From positions 1,488,001 through 1,552,000 of the forward strand of contig JAPQWV010000001.1 of NCBI GenBank assembly GCA_027422505.1: a stretch of 64,000 nt of DNA. Direction: 5' to 3'. Made by a program: the position numbers and the translations under genes. Shown one piece after another: positions 39,939 to 50,426 of this stretch; the stretch's first letter is position 1, and each line of letters begins with the position of its first letter. The notes beneath the pieces were generated by a model. The model ran no database searches. It worked only from the letters and a program-made list of their open reading frames with translations, and was not told the origin of the DNA. Source of the DNA: Craterostigma plantagineum. Taxonomy: Eukaryota > Streptophyta > Magnoliopsida > Lamiales > Linderniaceae.

Positions 39939-42195
39939 ATGGCGTCTGCAAATTCGTTTGATGGCGGGACGTTATTTGCAATGTGTGAGTATAGAAGGGA
40001 GTCTTCCTTACTATTAATCAATGAAGCAACGACGCTTAATTATATATACGTATCCCTCCAAAGAAGGTGGTCGGATATCGATTCCCGGCATGACTCTATA
40101 AAGTATCAAGTTCCGTTCCAAAGTTTGTACTCGACATTGAAAGAAAATGCGGATGTTTTCAATATGTATCAGCTGTTTATGTGATACAAATTTTCAATGA
40201 TACCGATGAAAGTGGAACGTGCCGATGAATGTGGTACAAGTGGCCCGGCGAACAGGTTTGTTTTTATTTTATTGCTGTTAAACTTTAAATTTTGGGTTTT
40301 CATATTGATGATTGATAAAATTATTTGTAGTACGGAAGAGAACAGAGAATCCGTGGAGTTTGATTTTGAAACAAACACAGTAGATGCATGGAGTCATTGC
40401 ATTCGGGGAGATGGACAAATCTTTAGGGATGCAGATGAATTTAGACGGAATTTGAAGAACTACTCCATTGCGATTCGGAGAAACTTTGTATATGCAAATA
40501 AAGAGCGTAAGAAAATCATTGCCGTTTGCAAGGATGATACGTGCAAGTGGCGGATATATGCTTCGCGTTATAAATGTGACAATTCGTTTGCGATTCGGAG
40601 ATCCAATCTACAACACAGTTGTGGTGAAGATACTCTTAGAAGTCGTGATCATCCGCGAGCGGACGCGCCGTGGGTAGGGAACATAGTGAAAGATAGGGTC
40701 CGAGACGAGCCATCGTATCGTCCCGGTGCCATGGTTAAAGACATCCTAAGGGACTATGGAGTTGAAGTGGGGTACCATAAGGCGTATAGAGGCAAAGAAA
40801 GTGCCATTCGTAACATATATGGGTTGGATAATGGTACGTTTGATCAGTTGAGGTGGTATTGTAATGCCGTTAGAGAAACCAATCCGGGTAGCGTGGCGGA
40901 GTACGATGTATATCCTCACGACAACAAGTTTCGTCGGCTCTTTATCTGCTTCCACGCGTGTCTCGTGGGTTTTGTTCGTGGATGTCGGCCGCTCATATGT
41001 GTTGATGGTACTCACATTAAGACCAAGTTTAAAGGAGTGCTCGTTACGACCGTCGCAAAAGATGCAAACGATGATTTGTTCACGGTTGCCTTTGGCGTTG
41101 TAAGCGTCGAAAATGATGAAAACTGGGAGTGGTTCTTTGCTAAGTTGAGGAGCATGTTTCATCATTACCCGTCGACATTGAGGGAGCTGACGTTCTTCTC
41201 AGATCGGCATCCGAGTATTATTAAAGCTGTTTCTATATCATTTCCAGGAAGCCGTCATGCATATTGCTTGCGTCATTTGGTTGACAACTTCAAGAAAGAG
41301 GTACTTTTTAGTAATGTGCTCACTACATTAGTGAATACGATACAAATAATTTGTTCTTAATTTTACAGGTGATGAAACATTACCCGAAGCACAACAAGAA
41401 ACATTAGTCATCCGTCTTCAAAAAAGCGGCTTATGCAACTACTTCGGTTCAGTTTCATAATCACATCGCCAGCATCATCGAGTCTATGCCAATTGCGCAG
41501 ACTTTTATTGAGAGATCAGATCCAACATGTTGGGCAAATGCGTTATTCGACGGAATAGGTGGGGAGTTATTAACAACAATCAAGCATAGTGTTGGAATTC
41601 TTGGGTAAGAGAAGCACGGGCGTTGCCTATAAAGGGCATGGTTGATACCATTCGCGTGAAAATCATGACGATGATGCACGAACGACGCGAGAGAGGAATG
41701 ACCCTTGTTAGCGAGTTATGTCCAAAACAAGAAAAGAAACTTGTTCAGAATATCACTGCTGGTCGCACGTTGAAAGTGAGTAAGTCTTCGAACGTGGCAT
41801 TTGAGGTGGTCGGTGAAGATGGCTCATTTGCGGTGGACATCCAGCAGCGGACCTGCTCATGCAGAGAATGGGAAGTTTATAGAATCCCTTGTAAGCATGC
41901 AACAGCGTGTATTGCGACTATGAGACATTCTTTTTACGATTATTGTGATCCGTACTTTCGATGCCAGAAGTATAGAGATGCATATATGTCGATCATCAAC
42001 CCTATTGCGACTCACGAGATGAATGCTCAAACCGATGATGGGAATTTCATTCGTGACCCGGACATCCGCGTTCTCCCCGGTCGCCGAAAGACACGGAGGA
42101 TTCCATCTCAGGTAGATAGAAGATCCAACAAGTGTAAAATATGTCGGAAATACGGACATAATCGCTGTACTTGTACAGAAGCCGTAACGACGTAG
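39939..42195 (+). pseudogene. MURA-type MULE transposase, inactivated
   Basis: Codes for a DDE transposase that would bind the terminal repeats and mobilise the element. Coding text begins with an N-terminal part at 39939 (MASANSFDGGTLFAMC). It then has a probable intron 40255-40330, a MuDR-type N-terminal domain (FRDADEFRRNLKNYSIAIRR), the MULE catalytic domain (VDGTHIKTKF; FFSDRHPSI), an intron 41301-41368, a SWIM zinc finger (CSCREWEVYRIPCKHA) and a CCHC knuckle (CKICRKYGHNRCTC) just before the stop at 42193. It is broken by a TAG at 41405-41407 (Trp expected), a frameshift near 41552-41560 and a TAG at 41587-41589 (Glu expected). The frame near 40178 (TGA) is also doubtful. The element could move only with transposase from elsewhere. 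Confidence 0.88.
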
Positions 42196-42356
42196 CGTCC
42201 GTATTTTCCATGTATTTTCTTTTTGCTTTTGGTCCATAATCTTTTTCGGTGCTCTTTTGTATGGTATTGGCTCATTCTTTTTGTCTAAATGATGCCAGTA
42301 GGCCATTGTTTTGTACAAATGTGTCAATAGGATATGGCTCATTGTTTTTGTCTAAG

Positions 42357-43045
42357 TATGGTACTGTAATGACTGCCAGTTTCGTACAGTAAGATATGCA
42401 CATTTGGTACCGTATTATATGTAAATTTGGTACTGTAATGACTGTCAGTTTGCTACAGTAATATATGCAGTTTTGGTAACGTAATATATGTAAATTTGGT
42501 ACTGTAATGACTGCCAGTTTGGTACAGCAATATATGCAGTTTTGGTAACGTAATATATGTAAATTTGTTACTGTAATATATGCCTGGTCGGTACGGTAAT
42601 ATACATATGTTTGGTACCGTAATATATGTAAATTTGGTACTGTAATATATGCCTGGTCGGTACGGTAATATACATATGTTTGGTACCGTAATATATGTAA
42701 ATTTGGTACTGTAATACATGCCAGTTTGGTACCCTACGAAATGCATGTTTGGTACCGTAACCTATGCCAGTTTGCTAATGTACATTTGGCACCGTGATGT
42801 CTTTAAATTTGTTACTGTAATATATGCCAGTTTGGTATCCTAATATATGTTAGCTTGGTACGGTAATATATGCCAGATTTGTACCCTACGACATACATGT
42901 TTGGTACTGTAATATGCATATTTGGTACTGTAATATATGCCAATTTGGTACGTTAATATACGCTGCCTAGGTACTGTAATTTAGGTAATATAGGTACTCT
43001 AAGTGTACTACATATGGTACTGTATCATTTCAGAAGTAGGTACCG
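42357..43045 (+). repeat. GTAC motif array A (about 20-bp period)
   Basis: Irregular tandem copies of a unit around TTTGGTACYGTAATATATG. About two dozen GTAC tetramers occur in under 700 bp, where about three are expected by chance. It lies just downstream of the transposase stop. Translation of the minus strand gives a repetitive false ORF (42453-42746). Confidence 0.85.
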
Positions 43046-43734
43046 TATAAAGACTGCCAGTAAAACTTAGAATTTAAGACTTGGCTATATTCCGTCAGAA
43101 ACGAAGCATTTCAGCATGTGTTGATGTGGATAGAGGATTAGACAATTTCTGACTTTTTTCAGTAATGACTGCACACTTTTCTGACGTGTTTCAGTCATGG
43201 GTGGACAGATTTCTGACATTTTCTATGTCATGTTTGGACAGATTCTGACATCCGAGGTTTTAAATAATAAAAGTCAGCTCATCTGACATGTCAGTTGAAT
43301 TTAATAAAAAGTTTCATGTCATATGTAATTTTGGGTACTGCAACCGTAGCTGCTTTGGTACGCTTTAAACAAAACGATAGGTACCCCTACAAAGATATTT
43401 AAGATACGGTGTCCCTTATATATATGATACGTCATACTAGGGTTAGTATTTTTTGGGGTCGATCGAATTACGTTTTCATCTCGAACCACCATAGACCAAT
43501 AATATATAGTATTAAATACGTTTCAGATCAAATTCGGTGCATTACGCCCCGCACGCATGAAGTACATCTTAGAATACCATGATTCATTATAGTATAAGGA
43601 TACAAGCAAGAACATCTACAACATAATTTGAATAATGTGGTGAGTGCTACATATGCGAATCCGGTGCATTAGGCTTTCACATTTTTTTTTCATTCCGATA
43701 TTGTTAAGTATTGTCAAAATCACGCAGGACGCCG
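43046..43734. other. MULE interior without genes
   Basis: AT-rich DNA between two GTAC arrays. A few scattered repeats (TTTCTGAC near 43150-43230). No coding potential seen. Confidence 0.5.
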
Positions 43735-44125
43735 CGATTCGATTAGGAATGTATTTTTTTCGATCGTATAACAAATGGTACGATATACTTTCATAATTTG
43801 GTACTGTATATGTGCAATTATAGATACCGTAAACCTGCACGTTATGGTACTATATAGGTAAATGTTTAGGTACCTTCTGTAAATCACAAAGTTCTTACTG
43901 TACAACAGATAAGGTACTTCATGTGCGATATATAAGGTACGGTATATATTTCCAGTTTGGTACGGTTAACTTGCACTTAGGGTACGTTATATGTAAGCGA
44001 TATGGTACGGTAATATGAAAGACAAGGTACTATATATCTTGTGCTTATGGTACGCCATATATCAATATAATGGTACTCTGTACGTAAAGGATAAGATACG
44101 GTCCTACAATAACATATGATACTGC
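43735..44125 (+). repeat. GTAC motif array B
   Basis: About a dozen loosely spaced copies of TGGTACGG-like and AAGGTACTN-like motifs. They lie between the centre of the element and the 3' end of the Ulp1 gene. Less regular than array A but the same GGTAC core and orientation. Confidence 0.75.
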
Positions 44126-44369
44126 ATAAATTACGGCTACTCATAGAACAACACAACACAGCACACACTTGGCAATAAGTTAACCTAAGTAAACAACACA
44201 GTCTCCAAAGATTCCCATCCCCAAATCAAGCGTCTCCAAAACAGTCCCATCCCCAACCCAACATAAACAACCAAGGGTCTCCAAACAGTAACATCCCCAA
44301 CCCAAAATTCAAAGACCTAATTAAATAACACAGTCTCCAAAGAGTCTCAAAGCACGAACTTCCGAAAAC

Positions 44370-46765
44370 TTACTGAAAAAGATCTAGCATACAACTACGC
44401 TCGTCACGTAAAATGCGAGCTGCCATAGAAGCACGATACACATCCATGCTGACTTCTTTGCCATATTTCTCGAACTCTGGGGTGTCGACAACGTACTCCT
44501 CTATGGTCAAACAGGCATGCACCCCGCAGTCTACGTCGCCAAATTGGGGCCTGTTGAACTCCGGATCCACGGTCTTCTTACATTGATAGTCGTACTTCAA
44601 TGACCAATACTTCGTCAGAAAATCAGCCTGCACAATATAAAAACGACATTAACGCAGACTGCAACATAGTCGACGAAATATGCCCAATGTTAAAGACTTA
44701 CGAAGGCTCTAGCAGCCCAAGTCATCTTATTCGAGGCCATCGGATCCCGAACGTAGAACTTTCGCTCGTTGACCTTGTAGACGAGCACTGCCCAATGGTT
44801 ACCTGTATTCACAGGGCTCAACACGTATGACAGTTTTGTGAACGCACTGCCATCAAGCCGCTGTAGCCATGCCCGACTACTCCCCGCCATCTCCTCGACG
44901 AACTTCTCTAGCTGATCAGCTTCCACCTTCCTCTTTCTCGACATCTTCTGTATCTTTGTCCAGTAGTCGACTTGCACGAAACTTGGGAATACAAAGACGC
45001 TTGGTCTCCCGGGGATCCCCGCGGATTGCCGTGTCAAACAATCGACGAAAGCGTCGATAACATTTGACTTAAGCAAATCCCGGAAGAGCAGCATATAGAA
45101 TCCTTGTGGATCGACGGCGGCAAGGTCGCTTTGCCAAACGACGTCGCTGCATAAGTATTAATCGCACATTTAAAAAGTCATCAAATGAAAACCATCGAAA
45201 TTCATTGAAGAAAAGGTACCTAAGCTTCTTCGCTTTAAGGTACGCGTCGATGCACTGACGCTGCTCCGCATGGATCTCGAGCCGGGCGGCATAGTCAAGT
45301 CTGTCCGCGTACTTGGAGCAGTATGCAACCGACGGCTCTCGCTCAGACTCGGCGGCCTCGACATCAACCACAACAGCTTTGGTTTTTGCCTTACCCTTCT
45401 TCTGTGGCCGCTGAGGAGTTGCATCTGGTGTGAGAAAAGCCGAGTTTCGCTGCTTTTTACGATCTTTTCGGCCTCGCACCGTTCGAGCAATCGACGAGGC
45501 CTTAACCTCCTCAGCCACAGTCTCCGCGCCCTTATCCTCCTCAGCCTGATCCTCTGCGCCCTTATCCTCCTCATCATCCTCTTGTGCTACTGCTTCACTA
45601 ACCTCATCATCCTCAACCTTGTCCTCCTCGGATTTCTCCCCGTCGCTATGAACCGTCTGCTCGGGCATACCATCACCGTCGCTGTGAACCATATCATCAC
45701 CCTTGCACATATCCCTATCCTGATCCTCAGCCTCTTCCATGACCCTCGCATCCTCAACCTTCGACGTCCCACCACTAGACTGTAGATCTCGTATAACATC
45801 GTCCTTCAATCTCAACTCGGCTTCCAACCTCTCCACCCGAGCACTCCACTCTAATTGAGATATGCCAACTCCCACATGAACCTTAACCACACGTAATTCA
45901 TTAAACAGTTAAAAACAAAGCAAATAATACAAAAAAAAAGTAGGGAAATTTTAACCTCCGGCAGCAAATTTATCGGATGCACGAACTTCACTTCCTTCTT
46001 TGTTGGGTATATTGGGACGACAGATGCAACTGCAGCCAATCCAGCCTCCGCAGCGATCACGTCATTCGGAACCCTACTTTCTTCCCAATTGAACATTCTG
46101 GGAAAGAAGTACATCTCCCGCTTCTGTGCCAACGAGGGCACGTGCTCATACACCCAAATCTGAAAGTTCCCAAAGCATTATATTCATCAATAAACGCATA
46201 ATCATAAAGGAAAACTCACAACATAATGGAGTATTACCATCAGCCCAATAGTGCATCCGTTCATCATTAGGCTGGACGAGTCGATCCGCATCGAATTCGC
46301 AGCCATTTGCTTTATCTCGGCGACCAAAAACTCGTGTACCGCCCTTCCCCATGCGTACTCCCCCATCATGTCGACATCGTCGACGTACGCATTCACGAAC
46401 TTTGGGTTTTTCGAGTTCCCCATCGGGAATAAAACAGAGTTAAACAAGAAAAGAACAAACAACCTAAGGAACTCATCCGTGTTCTCCCTCCCAGGCTTTC
46501 CTACAAACTCATTCAACAACTCTAAGATCTTTTTGCGGGTTACATTGCCATTTTTCTTACCGAAAAGCCGTTCAACGGTTTTCGATTTCATCTTCGAATT
46601 TAGGTCCACGGACTGTCCTACGTTATGCAAGGCCATTACAACACTAAATTCCTGTGGGGAGAATACCACATTCGTATTCTCCCCCAGCCTAAACGTGTTC
46701 GCCTCTACACTATAACGCTTTATCAATGCCATGATTCGAGCAAACGAATGCGACATCTTAGGCAT
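44370..46765 (-). CDS. Transposon-borne Ulp1-like SUMO protease (C48 cysteine protease)
   Basis: Predicted SUMO- or ubiquitin-like-protein protease encoded by the MULE. Exons (minus strand): 46238-46765, 45956-46159, 45220-45881, 44702-45146 and 44370-44627. Their total is 2097 nt, exactly 699 codons with stop, with GT-AG at every junction. The N-terminal third resembles plant transposon proteins found ahead of Ulp1 domains (RLFVLFLFNSVLFPMGNSK). A highly acidic Glu/Asp-rich linker follows, with a Lys-rich patch that may be a nuclear signal. The C-terminal protease has the catalytic His (NTGNHWAVLVYKV), Asp (YVRDPMAS) and Cys (FGDVDCGVHACLTIEEY). No stop or frameshift was seen, in contrast to the neighbouring transposase. 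Substrate and role in transposition unknown. Confidence 0.85.
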
Positions 46766-46919
46766 ATCTAAAAAAATGAAACGGGGACCTTCTTATAGCT
46801 TCTTTTTTATCAGGGGTCATGCTACCCTTCAAATTGCTAATGGTAGATCGAAAGAGCGTAGGATGGCACCTGGAAGACAGCTCAAATCCCTTCCGCGGAG
46901 GCATTTCTGCAAAAAAAGC

Positions 46920-47605
46920 AAAACTGTTAACAAGCAGTACCATTTTACTCACACAAGGGGTACCAATTATGATGAAACAGAGGGTACCAAATGCACTGAT
47001 AATGTAGTACAAAATTGACACCATTTTTGGAAAACTCACTGCTAACAAGCAGTACCATTTTATTCACACAAGGAGTACCAGTTTTCCTACACATAGGGTA
47101 CCAAATTCAGTCATAATGTAGTACCAAAACAGATTGACCCCATACAAGGTAACCACTAACAGGTAGTACCATTTTATTCACAAAAGGGGTACCAATTTGG
47201 CCAAACAGAGGGTACCAAATTCAGTGACAACGTCGTACCAAAAAAAATTAACCCCATTTTCCAAAAACCCACTGTTAACAAGCAGTACTATTTTGTTCAC
47301 ACAAGGGGTACGAATCTACCTTAACAGAGGGTACCAAATGCATGGATAATGTAGTACCAAAACAAATTGACCCCAGTCGAAAAACCAATGTTAACAAGCA
47401 TTACCATTTTACTCACATAAGGGGTACCAATTTGCCTAAACAGATAGTACCTAATGCAGTGATAATGTAGTACCAAAAAAATTGACCCCATTCGAACACT
47501 TTTGCCAAGTAGTACCAATTTATTCACACAAGGGGTACTAAAATGCCAAAACATAGAGTACCAAATGCAGTTACAATGTAGTACCACAACAAATGGACCC
47601 CATTC
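46920..47605 (-). repeat. GTAC motif array C, six tandem units of about 115 bp
   Basis: Six diverged tandem units starting near 46930, 47045, 47163, 47279, 47393 and 47506. Each has about four GTAC sites with fixed spacing: AGTACCATTTT, GGGGTACCAA, AGGGTACCAAA and GTAGTACCAAAA, then a TTGACCCCATT block. Read on the minus strand the core is TTGGTAC, as in arrays A and B. It lies upstream of the Ulp1 start codon. Confidence 0.88.
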
Positions 47606-47969
47606 GAAAAAACAAAAATCGACCCATTCCAAAAAAAACTCAAATGAAGCAGCCACGATGAAATGCACGCACAAAAACCGTAATCGACCAACAAATCACG
47701 CACATTCCAAAAACACGCACAAAAAATCCTAATTGTGACGAAACGCGACCACTTTACGGTAATACTATGACGAACGACTTACCAATCGATTTCAGAAGCT
47801 TATACAACGACGAACGACTGGAGTTACGACGTAGAATCTGAAGCCAAAAACACCCGGGTCGATTTCTGCCAAGGAATCGCGAGATTTGGTTTGGGGTGTG
47901 CGGTTTTTTTTGTTTTTTTATGACCGATCGTGAAATAAGAAACAATGTAAGAGATGTAAAAAACCAGTT

Positions 47970-48106
47970 CTAGTAGGGGTAAATCCGTCAGTTAGGTACC
48001 TATCAGTAAAATAAAATTCAACTAGGTACCTAGGTTAAAAATTACACTGACTAGGGACTGATCTGTCTAATTTTTTTGAATGTAGGTATTTATGTGTTGA
48101 ATCCCC
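47970..48106 (-). repeat. Right terminal inverted repeat of the MULE
   Basis: The reverse complement begins GGGGATTCAACACATAAATA and pairs with the left end. It carries two AGGTACC motifs on the inner side. The target duplication follows at 48107-48115. Confidence 0.75.
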
Positions 48107-48115
48107 TTATTTAAT

Positions 48116-48938
48116 TTGTAATCTACTTATGCCTTTTTACATTTCCTTTTCCAATCCAAAGTCTTCGTCGTAGGAAACCTAACCTTAAGGTCATGTGCCC
48201 AACAATTATTGGAGCAGGTCGAAATCGTATTGATCATTGATGTGTATCTATCGAGTGAGGCCCAACAACCGCAGATTTAATACTATTCGAAGAAAAGTAG
48301 TATAGACTTCTATATAAAATGTACAAGTTGCATATGATGCCCAAAAGATCACTTTTCAGATTTAGTCAATATTTAATAAATATAGGATTCAACTAGATCT
48401 TATTAAATTGTACATCGAAAAGGTTACTTTTGAATCATTCACATTCAAGAAATATGAACCTACTCTTTTTATTAATTGGACACCCCACAACTTTTCACAT
48501 TTATTATTCTTGCCCACCTGTCATCTCTTTCTATCTTGCCTTCTCTGTCCCCACGGTTCCTTTTTCTATTATTAAAAACATAAATATATGGATGTTACGA
48601 GTTTAATAGAACTTGTGATGAACGTGTAATCGAAAATACCCTCTACTCATCCATAATAGAAATACAACAAAAATTAGTATTTCACTGAAATTTAAGTTAT
48701 ATCCACAAGTTATTACATCATTATTAAGATAATCAAGAATTTATTTATTTCTACTAGTTTATTAATCCGTTGACAGCGAGATTGATATTATTAGTTAGGC
48801 TAAATTCATTCCTAGCCAAATGAAAATAAAAAATAAAACGTAAAATGACAGATATAAAAAAAAAAAAGAATTTAGCTTTTTCCTTGGGCTATAAAGAACC
48901 ACGCCGTCCTCATATGTGGATGGAACCTCTATCATCCA
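48116..48938. other. Intergenic, promoter of the F-box gene
   Basis: AT-rich host DNA. A TATA box (TATAAAG) lies at 48890-48896, 43-49 bases before the F-box start codon. Nothing else recognised. Confidence 0.45.
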
Positions 48939-50426
48939 ATGACCAATCGATCATCGACAAAACCATTCATCCAACTCAAAAGACATAAGAAGATCAGCCA
49001 CCGCCACGACGCGGCGGAGCGCCGCCTTGAAACCACGGAAATCCGCCGCGAAGAACACCAGCCTCTCCTCCCGGGCCTCTCCGACCACGTAGCCCACCTC
49101 TGCCTCTCGCGGGTCCCACCGTCGACGCTATTCTCCGTTTGCCACACGTGGCGTCGCCTCATCTACTCGCCGTCTTTCTCACCTTTCCTCAACATCTACG
49201 CGCTCTTGGTCCGACCCACCGAGCCCAACTCCGTTCACTTCGCCGCCTACGACCCAATCTCTGGACGGTGGCGGAAGCTCCCTCCTCCGCCGGAGCTCCG
49301 CCTCCTCCTACGCCACCCCTCCTTCATATCCCGGCGGCTTCCCCTGCAGTCCGTCGCCGTCTCCGACGCTCTGGTGTTGGTAGCCGCCACCGACGATCGT
49401 TTCACGCCGGCCCTGTCGAGCCCGCTGGTGTTCAACCCTTCCGCCGGGAGGTGGTCGTGGGGCCCGCTCATGGCCGCTCCGAGGCGGTGGTGCGCCGCTG
49501 GCGGGCTGGGGGGCGCCGTCTACGTGGCGAGTGGTATTGGGTCCCACTACTCAACTGCCGTAGCGAGGTCCTTGGAGAGGTGGGACATAGAGAGATGGTT
49601 GCAGCAGGCCGACGGGGCAAAGGCCGCCGCCGCACAGGGCGGCGCGTGGGACAACGTGTATGAAGAAATCTTTGCTTCTACTGCATCTAAAGTATGCGTC
49701 GAAGGTCAGCGCGAAAAACCCATCAGCAAGAACCCACGGTGGTCGGCGTCGCCGAGAAAGCAACATATCTCCGGCCGGCGATGGGAGAAAATGGGTAATA
49801 TGAAGGACGGAAAGTTCAGCCGAGACGCCATCGACGCCGTGGGATGGAGGGGGAAACTGTGCATGGTCAATGTGGAAGGCGACGCTGCAAAGGATGGGAC
49901 GATCTACGACGCAGTGAGCGACACGTGGAAGGAGATGCCGGAGGGGATGCTCGTGGGGTGGAAAGGTCCGGCGACGGCTACGGAGGAGGATACCCTTTAC
50001 GTGGTGGATGAGTCGAAGGGGATATTGAAGAAGTACGATCACTGTAGAGACGCTTGGTCTAAGGTCGCCGAGGATGACAGACTTAGGGGCGCCAGGCACG
50101 TGGCTGCTCGCGGTGGTAAGGTGTGTGTTTTGGGAGGTGACGGCGGCGAGATCACGGTGGTGGAGACGGAGGCCGGCGGTGATAAGGTTTGGACCGTTGA
50201 TGCGCCAGAGGGCCATCAGATCATGGCGATTCATATCTTGCCTAGAATGAACCATTACTCTGAATTATCACTTGACAGTGTTACACCCTTGAGTGCCACG
50301 TCATCAGCCCGTTCATGGCCGGGCTATAGAAGTAGCGATGATGTGCGGGTCCAAGGCGCACGAGTTGGCGGGGAACAACACTTGGACGATTTAACCCAAG
50401 ACGCATGGGCGGAGCCGGCGAGGTAA
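48939..50426 (+). CDS. F-box/kelch-repeat protein SKIP25-like, 3' end altered by LTR insertion
   Basis: Substrate receptor of an SCF ubiquitin ligase. Single exon, GC-rich. The F-box is at residues about 43-80 (LLPGLSDHVAHLCLSRVPPS, then FSVCHTWRRLIYS). Kelch-like blades follow: FAAYDPISGRWRKLPPPPEL, LVFNPSAGRWSWGPLMAAPR, GAVYVASGIGSHYSTAVARS, AIDAVGWRGKLCMVNVEGDA and YVVDESKGILKKYD. A stretch of roughly 50-60 residues at about 49595-49775 (RWLQQADGAKAAAA to KQHISGRR) interrupts the blade ahead of RWEKMGNMKDGKFSR, and I do not recognise it from SKIP25. The last 49 codons after SLD lie in a solo LTR. Without the insertion the frame would read SLDRYDN and stop at about 51922. Whether the longer tail is tolerated is unknown. 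Confidence 0.85.
   Translation: MTNRSSTKPFIQLKRHKKISHRHDAAERRLETTEIRREEHQPLLPGLSDHVAHLCLSRVPPSTLFSVCHTWRRLIYSPSFSPFLNIYALLVRPTEPNSVHFAAYDPISGRWRKLPPPPELRLLLRHPSFISRRLPLQSVAVSDALVLVAATDDRFTPALSSPLVFNPSAGRWSWGPLMAAPRRWCAAGGLGGAVYVASGIGSHYSTAVARSLERWDIERWLQQADGAKAAAAQGGAWDNVYEEIFASTASKVCVEGQREKPISKNPRWSASPRKQHISGRRWEKMGNMKDGKFSRDAIDAVGWRGKLCMVNVEGDAAKDGTIYDAVSDTWKEMPEGMLVGWKGPATATEEDTLYVVDESKGILKKYDHCRDAWSKVAEDDRLRGARHVAARGGKVCVLGGDGGEITVVETEAGGDKVWTVDAPEGHQIMAIHILPRMNHYSELSLDSVTPLSATSSARSWPGYRSSDDVRVQGARVGGEQHLDDLTQDAWAEPAR

Larger units (their letters stand above)
39220..48106. mobile_element. 8.9-kb Mutator-like element carrying an Ulp1 protease gene (Kaonashi-type MULE)
   Basis: A complete element. 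The 9-bp direct repeat TTATTTAAT flanks it exactly at 39211-39219 and 48107-48115; a 9-bp duplication is the hallmark of Mutator-like elements. The ends are diverged terminal inverted repeats of about 140 bp sharing ACACATAAATACC and the GGTACC-rich text. Inside are a MURA transposase gene (+, broken) and an Ulp1-like cysteine protease gene (-, intact by eye), arranged head-to-head toward the ends with their 3' sides facing the centre. MULEs with Ulp1 genes are known from plants, for example the Kaonashi group in Arabidopsis. The noncoding parts hold dense GTAC tandem arrays. The two-gene layout is unusual next to simple Mu elements. Confidence 0.88.

Noticed and set aside
42453..42746. 97-codon ORF with repeated YITVPNICILPYRPG-like text
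   Set aside because: It is the translation of tandem GTAC array A, in noncoding transposon DNA.
45270..45785. 171-codon plus-strand ORF
   Set aside because: Antisense to the acidic linker of the Ulp1 gene.
42357..47605. CRISPR-like array
   Set aside because: Repeats are diverged tandem units without unique spacers, inside a plant transposon.
49551..50255. 234-codon minus-strand ORF
   Set aside because: Antisense shadow of the F-box/kelch exon.
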